Shown here: one piece after another, positions 58,501 through 64,000 of the stretch | Numbering within the stretch: the first letter of the stretch is position 1 | Layout of the letters: every line of letters begins with the position of its first letter | Translations under genes and position numbers: made by a program | The notes under the pieces: generated by a model | What the model was told of the DNA's origin: nothing | What the model saw: the letters and a program-made list of their open reading frames with translations, nothing else | The model's database searches: none | Origin: Azorinus chamasolen | Taxonomy: Eukaryota > Mollusca > Bivalvia > Cardiida > Solecurtidae | Length of the DNA: 64,000 nucleotides | Direction of reading: 5' to 3' | NCBI GenBank assembly: GCA_963576725.1 | Contig: OY755236.1 | Location: 67,922,379 to 67,986,378, forward strand

Positions 58501-59098
58501 CTTGTAATATTTTCTGAAAAATGGGAGATCCTTGCACACTCGGTTTTATTGAGACTCGGTTTGGTTCAGGCCTTAAAGAAATATAGCATGCCAGATTTTT
58601 TTTTCTATGTAAAATGCTCTGTGGTATTTTTTCACCAGCCTAGATAAATATACAGTTAAATCTTGCTTTTTGTAACGTGTGCAGAGTAGACCCATACGAG
58701 ACAGCTCCAGCGTGAACTGACACTCGAGGGTCAGCACCGTTTGCTTGTATAATATTGTTGATCTGCCTTTACACTTCAGACATGGCAAAATCCAAATTTT
58801 TAACTTTTCCCATGCTGAATACATAGTATATGGTATTCAAATTTTTTACCACCATCTATGATTAATAACAATCATGAACAACTGGCTTCAAATGGAAAAT
58901 AATACAGACAGACAGATCCTATCTCATCTGGGTCTACACTTTTTACAAAGGAATGTACATCTACTTATAGCATGAAAGAGCAAATATGTTCTATTCAAAA
59001 TCGTGTTAATTAGTATTCACGGAGGTCATAAGATAATTCGTGCATATTCAGGAGTAAATGGTTAAATCAAGGCAAATGTCAGTGTCTGCATCGTAATT

Positions 59099-60330
59099 TC
59101 AATGGTGAGTGTCAATATATAAAGAATTCAGCTCTACAAACAAGTCCAGAGCAATAAGAGGGTCACTTGGTGTCCTTAGATCAGGCTTAAGAAGACGAAC
59201 AATTTCTACATATTCATCCGAGCATTTTTGTTGTGGAAGGCTATACATATCAAGACACGCTGGCACATCTAGTATATCCACAGGCGTTGCATAGTTGCGT
59301 CCATTGAAAATCTCTGGTATGAAATACAATACATCTTGTTTCCCATGGGGAAGTTGTCTTTAACGTTGCTGTGGTCTAATGATGGGAGTGTTCCAGCGAT
59401 GTGCAATCCTGTCAAACTCAGTTTGCAGATCATCCATGGAAAAAAAATTCAGACATTCTTGTTGAACAAGGTCCTCTGTGTCAAATTAAAAGATTTATCC
59501 ACCAGTGTACCCCCATTTTGCCGTATAATACCCCACCATGCTTCAATGCGTTGGTTGGATGTACTCTTGCATACATGATGCGTTTTAGCCCAGCCATAGA
59601 CTATTTACATGCATGCCTGAAGAATGACTAACGATAACTTATGACAGAATTTACAGTCCCATAATTACTTCTAACTACTCGTGGCACACATTCCATCCGT
59701 TTAACATATTCAAGGTAATACCTGGCAATGACATATGGATTGTTGTTTAAAGGCGCAACTTCTAACCACATAAGGCGGCGACTGTAACCATTGATACAAG
59801 CATGAATACAAAACCAATATGGTTTTAATTTGTCGTACCCATGTACATGCCAAATGTAATTCAGTCCATTTAAGCAGTATATTTGTCGTTTGAGGCGATG
59901 GGCTTTCCGGTCCATGCATCCGTAGACATCATTTTGCCGACACCATCCCGATATACATTTTTACCATCAATCCGTGGTCTTCGGTTAGCCTTCTCCACAT
60001 CATGCGGAATCCTTAACATTGGCCGCTGTCCACTAGCTCGCTGATCATTGTCACTTCTATGGCCTGTCTGGAACTATATGTCACCCCTGGCGTCTATGAA
60101 ATTTTGCTTTACATATAAGTTTCTTCAGATGACTAAGACTCAAGGAAATGTTGCGTCTTGACAGGAGAATTTCACTGTGGGTGAATTCATTTTGAAAATA
60201 TGTCCCGATAAAGTCGAATGGTGTACACTCATCATTGGAGGAAAGATATTTGGGTGTGACAGCGTCAACGGTGATTGCAAAAGTGCTAAGCAATAGCGTG
60301 AAGGGCACGATGGCACTCATCTGAAAAGAA
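59099..60330 (-). pseudogene. Degenerate integrase-type (rve-like DDE) transposase of the 9-kb transposon
   Basis: Three pieces in order on the minus strand. 60250-60081 is a helix-turn-helix-like N-terminus (FTHSEILLSRRNISLSLSHL). 59920-59630 is the catalytic core (YIWHVHGYDKLKP, CINGYSRRLMWLEV, PRVVRSNYGTVN). ~59580-59099 is the C-terminus (NQRIEAWWG, then PEIFNGRN). The pieces are separated by frameshifts and stops. Expected acidic residues are replaced: WH(I/V)D reads WHVH, CIDG reads CING, R(S/G)D reads RSN; the Glu of NQRIEAWW survives. The layout resembles the integrase-core family found in many mollusc, fish and cnidarian genomes. Judged inactive. Confidence 0.7.
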
Positions 60331-61221
60331 GCAATGACATCTTTCTCATGAGCAGTGTATTTATCGAGGATTTGGTGCAAAACAATTGTAACTCCTTCAC
60401 TTTAGAGTGTATATTATAACCATACAGATAACTTTATAAGTAAATATCACGATCAATTATGGTTAAACCTGTTCTACATCTTATGCAGAAACGGTCACAT
60501 GGCTTACTTTTGAAATTTAAAAGCTAGAAAAACTCGATTCAGTGGGCACCAACAATGTTTAAAATGGTGGTTGATTTCTGAATTGTCTCTGGTGAAGAAT
60601 GGTATAACAATGTTTTTTTGCCTTACATGTCATCCAATGTAATTAATTTAACATACCAAAAATACATGCAAATATGAGCAGTAGATTGCATTATTTTGCA
60701 TCATGTTTGTACTTGGGAAATAAAACTTTAAAGTAAACCCAGAAACAAAGTCACAACTTACACAGGAATGGAGGAAACTACCCTCTGAGAATATTGTGCT
60801 GCATTTCATATAATTTGTTCTTTTTACTGATTAGTTAATTCACTTTGATTAGATTAGTATACAAATGTATGCTTATACAAACATTTCATCAACTCATGTA
60901 CTTTGACAAGCAACTTATCGATTTAACCCTGATAACCTTGCCAATTCATGGTACATTCTACCTACTTGAATAAATGTAGATGTGTGTTACAATAAATTGA
61001 ATTGAATATCAAAAAATGGTTTATTACTTAAACTAGTTTGGCTCTATTCAAAAACTCTTTATACATGTAATATAAACCCGATCAGACAGTTCCACATTCT
61101 ACTGCTAAAAAAAGAGCAAACCTGTTTCCCCCTACACAAACGCAAAATACAAAATATGCGTGGTCTTTAATGTATTCACTAGTCTAGTTGGAGCTCACAG
61201 TTGAATGATTAATGTAATGCA

Positions 61222-61520
61222 GGTGGCAGTGGTCTAGTGGTAACGCGCTTGACTATCAGCCCGGAGGTCCGGGGTGTAAATCCCGGTTCCACCCGGGAAT
61301 TTCAGAGACGCTTTTCAGTGTCTCCCACCCGCACATCCTCTCCACCCAGGGGTTAAAATGGGTACCTGTGAAGGTCACTCGCCGGTACTGCGACTGCATG
61401 ATTGCGCCATATGTCAGCAGTGCTCAATATTGTAGACCAATGACTCAATGACCAGGGGAGTAAATGTACAGTCGGCTGAGCGGTCATTCGGACTGAAAGT
61501 AGACTATAACTAGGTACTTT
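61222..61520 (+). mobile_element. tRNA-derived SINE, copy 3, inside the 9-kb transposon
   Basis: GTGGTCTAGTGGTAACGCGC and GGTGTAAATCCCGG, then the same body and tail as copy 2, ~220 bp from the right end of the DNA transposon. Confidence 0.9.
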
Positions 61521-61737
61521 AATGCATAATTCTTCGAATAGTGGAGCTAAAACATATGCCCAAAACCAAAATCACCTACCTTTAATGGACCTTTCTGCTG
61601 CTGGGAACAATCTTTACCTACACGTGGTAATCGTCCTCCATTATTCAAGACATTTATTAACAAATAAGTAATAATAAATAACAATTAACTATTTACAAAT
61701 AATCATTAAGTCAAAATGAGACCTCAGGGCTTCCGTA

Positions 61738-63430
61738 GGTATTACATTGATAAGTTGTCTAGAAAAGATCTTTACCGGTGTGTTAAACAATAGAATATCG
61801 AAGTGGTGTGACGCCAATGACATTATATCAGACGCTCAACTTGTTTAGTTTTTGGTAAATCTACAGTAGATGCAATATTTTTGTTACATAGCATTAGGTA
61901 TCTTGGCGAAAACAAGCGCCTGTATTGTGCCTTTGTTGATTTTAAACGTGCTTTCGACAGTGTAAAAAGGAATAATTTGTGGCTGAAACTGTACAGAGTA
62001 GGACTTAATGGTGAAATACTCAGTATAGTTAGAGACATGTATAGCAAAGTGAAATCCTGTATACGGAAGTTTGATAAATATTCGGAATTTTTTGATAATA
62101 TTATAGGTTTATTACAAGGGGAGATAATGTCCACGAATTTTTTTGAATTGTTTATAGGGGATATGGAGTTATCGTCACTGGATACTTTTAACAGTGGTTT
62201 AAAATTTGACGACCTCCTTATAATAGCCTTGCTGCTTGCCGATGACCTTGCGTTATTTGGAAAAACACCCACAGAACTTCAAGAGAACTTAAATAGATTG
62301 CAACAATATTGCTGCACATGGGATCTAGAAGTAAATTGTAGTAAAACAAAAGTTATAGTTTTCCGTAAAAGAGGTCCCATAAGACCAGATGAAACCTGGT
62401 ATTATGGTAACCCTTATCTACTTTGGATACTGTTAATGATTTTAATTACCTTGGAACTGTCTTTAATTATACGGGTAGCTTCTGTTTAAACCAAGAGTTT
62501 ATGGCGGGTAAGGGCATGAAAGCATTGAATACTTTAATAATGAATACACGTGATGTTAACCTGAAGAAAAGTACAATGTTACAGCTTTTTTATTCCTTTG
62601 TTGGTTCTATACTTAGTTATGCATGCGAAGTCTGGGGCAATTCAAAGAACAAGTCATTGGAACGGGTGCATTTGAATTTTTGTAAGTAAGAAAATACTGC
62701 AGGTCAAGAGGTCAACATCGTCAACCGCAGTGTTCGGAGAACTTGGGCGTTATCCGCTTTTTGTAAATCGCTATGTTAAGGATAATCAAATATTGGTTGA
62801 AACTAATTGATACTGATAATATTATTTTAAAACATATGCATGAATTGATGGTAAGTGATAGTGAAAAAGGTCGCAAAAATTGGGTAACAGGAGTTAAAAA
62901 TATGTTAGAGGAATATGGTTTTAATTATGTATGGTTAAATCCCCCATGAGGTTACAAGTAAACATTTTTGTAAAGAATTCAAAAGGAGAGTTATTGATTG
63001 TTTTATGCAGAAATGGTATGGAAATTTAAGTAAGTCTTGTGATTTATATTCTTATAGGCATTTCAAGTGCATTTTTGTATTTGAGGATTATTTAGATCTA
63101 TTATCGTGGAATTTAAGCGGTTTTAGTACGAGAATGCGGCTATCGTCCCATCCATTGGAAATTGGATCCGGTCCATACGGTAGAGCAAGAATAGATAGAA
63201 ATGAGAGATGCGGTGTGTTTTCTAGTGTTGGAAGAGGAGTACCAGTTTGTTTGTATTTGTACTTTATAAAGCGAATTTAAAAAACAAATACATAGGAAGA
63301 AAATACTGTTTAAGACCAAGTTAGGTTAAATTTTGTGAGTTAATGAGTTCCTCAACAAAGACGGAACTAATAAATTTGGCTAGATTTATAAAAGAATCTT
63401 TAGAAAGTCCTCCTAAACATCTGTTTTTGA
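61738..63430 (+). pseudogene. LINE reverse transcriptase, 3' piece and tail
   Basis: Continues from 52700: GITLISCLEKIFTGVLNNRI, a frameshift near 61845, then FGKSTVDAIFLLHS, FVDFKRAFDSV (first catalytic Asp), GLLQGE, and LLADDLALF (the (Y/F)ADD box). The C-terminal part has NYLGTVFNYTG, ILSYACEVWG, ERVHLNFCK, GELGRYPLFVNRY and MRLSSHPLEIGSG, with several frame changes and stops. The fold and tail are those of a jockey/CR1/L1-type LINE. Inactive. Confidence 0.85.
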
Positions 63431-64000
63431 TAATTATACTTGTATTGTATTTAGGCTATATTTTTGGTACTATATATATGACATTGATGGATTAAGACAT
63501 TTTGATTATATATATGATGTATATATAGTTATTGAGTAGAGTGCGATATATATAGTTATTGAGTAGAGTGCGATATACTGCGAGAGGAACTGTGTGTTTG
63601 TGTATGAGTGAGAGTGAGTGTTGGTGGGTGGATGAGAGGGAACGAGGTTGGGATGAGTGATGAGTGGCATTGTGACCAAAATGACATTATTGAATTGTGT
63701 TGCAACAAGGTACTTATGTACATGTTGAAAAGTATAAAGTATCTGTCTGTCTGTCTATTTATCCCGCTACCCATGACCTGCTTCGCAGTTGCAAACAATT
63801 TGGATGCAGCGAAATGACGAGTAATTATTCATTCCAATAGATCAGAATCTGTGAAGTAGTTTCTCAAAAGCCTGGTCGAATCAGATATATATCATGTCAA
63901 AAGCAAACAGAGCACATCCTGATCAGACGGCTCCTACATGAACTGTCTGATTTACGTTTTTTCTAATTGCAAAGGCGTTAATATCGTTTCTATGGAGTAG
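63431..64000. other. LINE tail, small repeats and MITE fragment
   Basis: A short direct repeat (TATATAGTTATTGAGTAGAG, twice at ~63520-63575), a (TGTC)n microsatellite at ~63740, a GTTTGGATGCAG hairpin remnant and, from ~63900, a TTAA-type hairpin running off the edge. Confidence 0.5.

Larger units (their letters stand above)
52701..61737. mobile_element. 9,037-bp DNA transposon with 6-bp target duplication, IS3EU-like by inference
   Basis: Left end TACGGAAGCCCTGAGGTC and right end the exact inverse; the terminal inverted repeat is ~43 bp with one mismatch. GGTATT occurs immediately outside both ends (52695-52700 and 61738-61743). Removing the element restores a continuous LINE reverse-transcriptase motif (NYRG|ITLISC), which proves the insertion boundaries. 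It contains a decayed integrase-like transposase on the minus strand (59099-60330), a SINE, AT-rich arrays and a possible small plus-strand gene. A 6-bp target duplication, TA...TA termini and an integrase-type transposase fit the IS3EU superfamily as I recall it; Polintons also make 6-bp duplications but are larger with AG termini. Confidence 0.85.

Noticed and set aside
52701..61737. Polinton/Maverick
   Set aside because: The 6-bp target duplication fits, but the element is 9 kb with ~43-bp inverted repeats, TA termini, and no polymerase B, protease or capsid-like genes were seen.
61823..62272. 149-codon minus-strand ORF
   Set aside because: It is antisense to the reverse transcriptase, which carries the recognisable motifs on the plus strand.

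Overview
This is a eukaryotic, almost certainly animal, nuclear window. It is AT-rich and intron-rich, and it is crowded with hairpin MITEs, tRNA-derived SINEs and minisatellites. The hairpin MITE style and the gene family suggest a mollusc, probably a bivalve; that assignment is inference from general familiarity.

The only convincing host genes are two head-to-tail paralogues on the minus strand that encode secreted multicopper oxidases of the ceruloplasmin/hephaestin family. Gene A (exons 1-5 at 28-5824) runs off the left edge. Gene B (13863-32765) is complete. I joined 13 exons with consistent GT-AG boundaries and phases into a 3,261-nt frame (1,086 codons plus stop) that matches the six-cupredoxin-domain layout. 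All ligands for three type-1 copper sites and the trinuclear cluster are present. Gene B carries one in-frame TAA (codon 628, exon 10). A block of about 8 kb (1-~7,700 and ~27,050-35,560) is a tandem segmental duplication that includes exons 1-5, promoter and 5' flank.

The most unusual feature is that four introns hold minisatellites that start exactly at the exon's 5' splice site and copy the donor in most units: intron 1 (31 bp, both paralogues), intron 6 (79 bp), intron 10 (~24 bp) and intron 11 (~28 bp).

Layout: 1-5,824 gene A; 5,825-13,860 its 5' flank plus repeats, including a foldback with tRNA-like arms at 11,284-12,041; 13,863-32,765 gene B; 32,766-35,560 duplicated promoter and flank; 35,560-52,560 apparently gene-free repeat-rich DNA; 52,560-63,430 a decayed LINE split by a 9,037-bp DNA transposon (52,701-61,737) with near-perfect 43-bp inverted ends and a 6-bp target duplication. 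That transposon holds a degenerate integrase-type transposase, which resembles the IS3EU type (inference). The last ~570 bp are LINE tail and MITE fragments.

The two MITE families are resolved by nesting and by paralogous empty sites: one duplicates TTAA (ends TTAACCCTT), the other TA (ends CAGTAAAACC).
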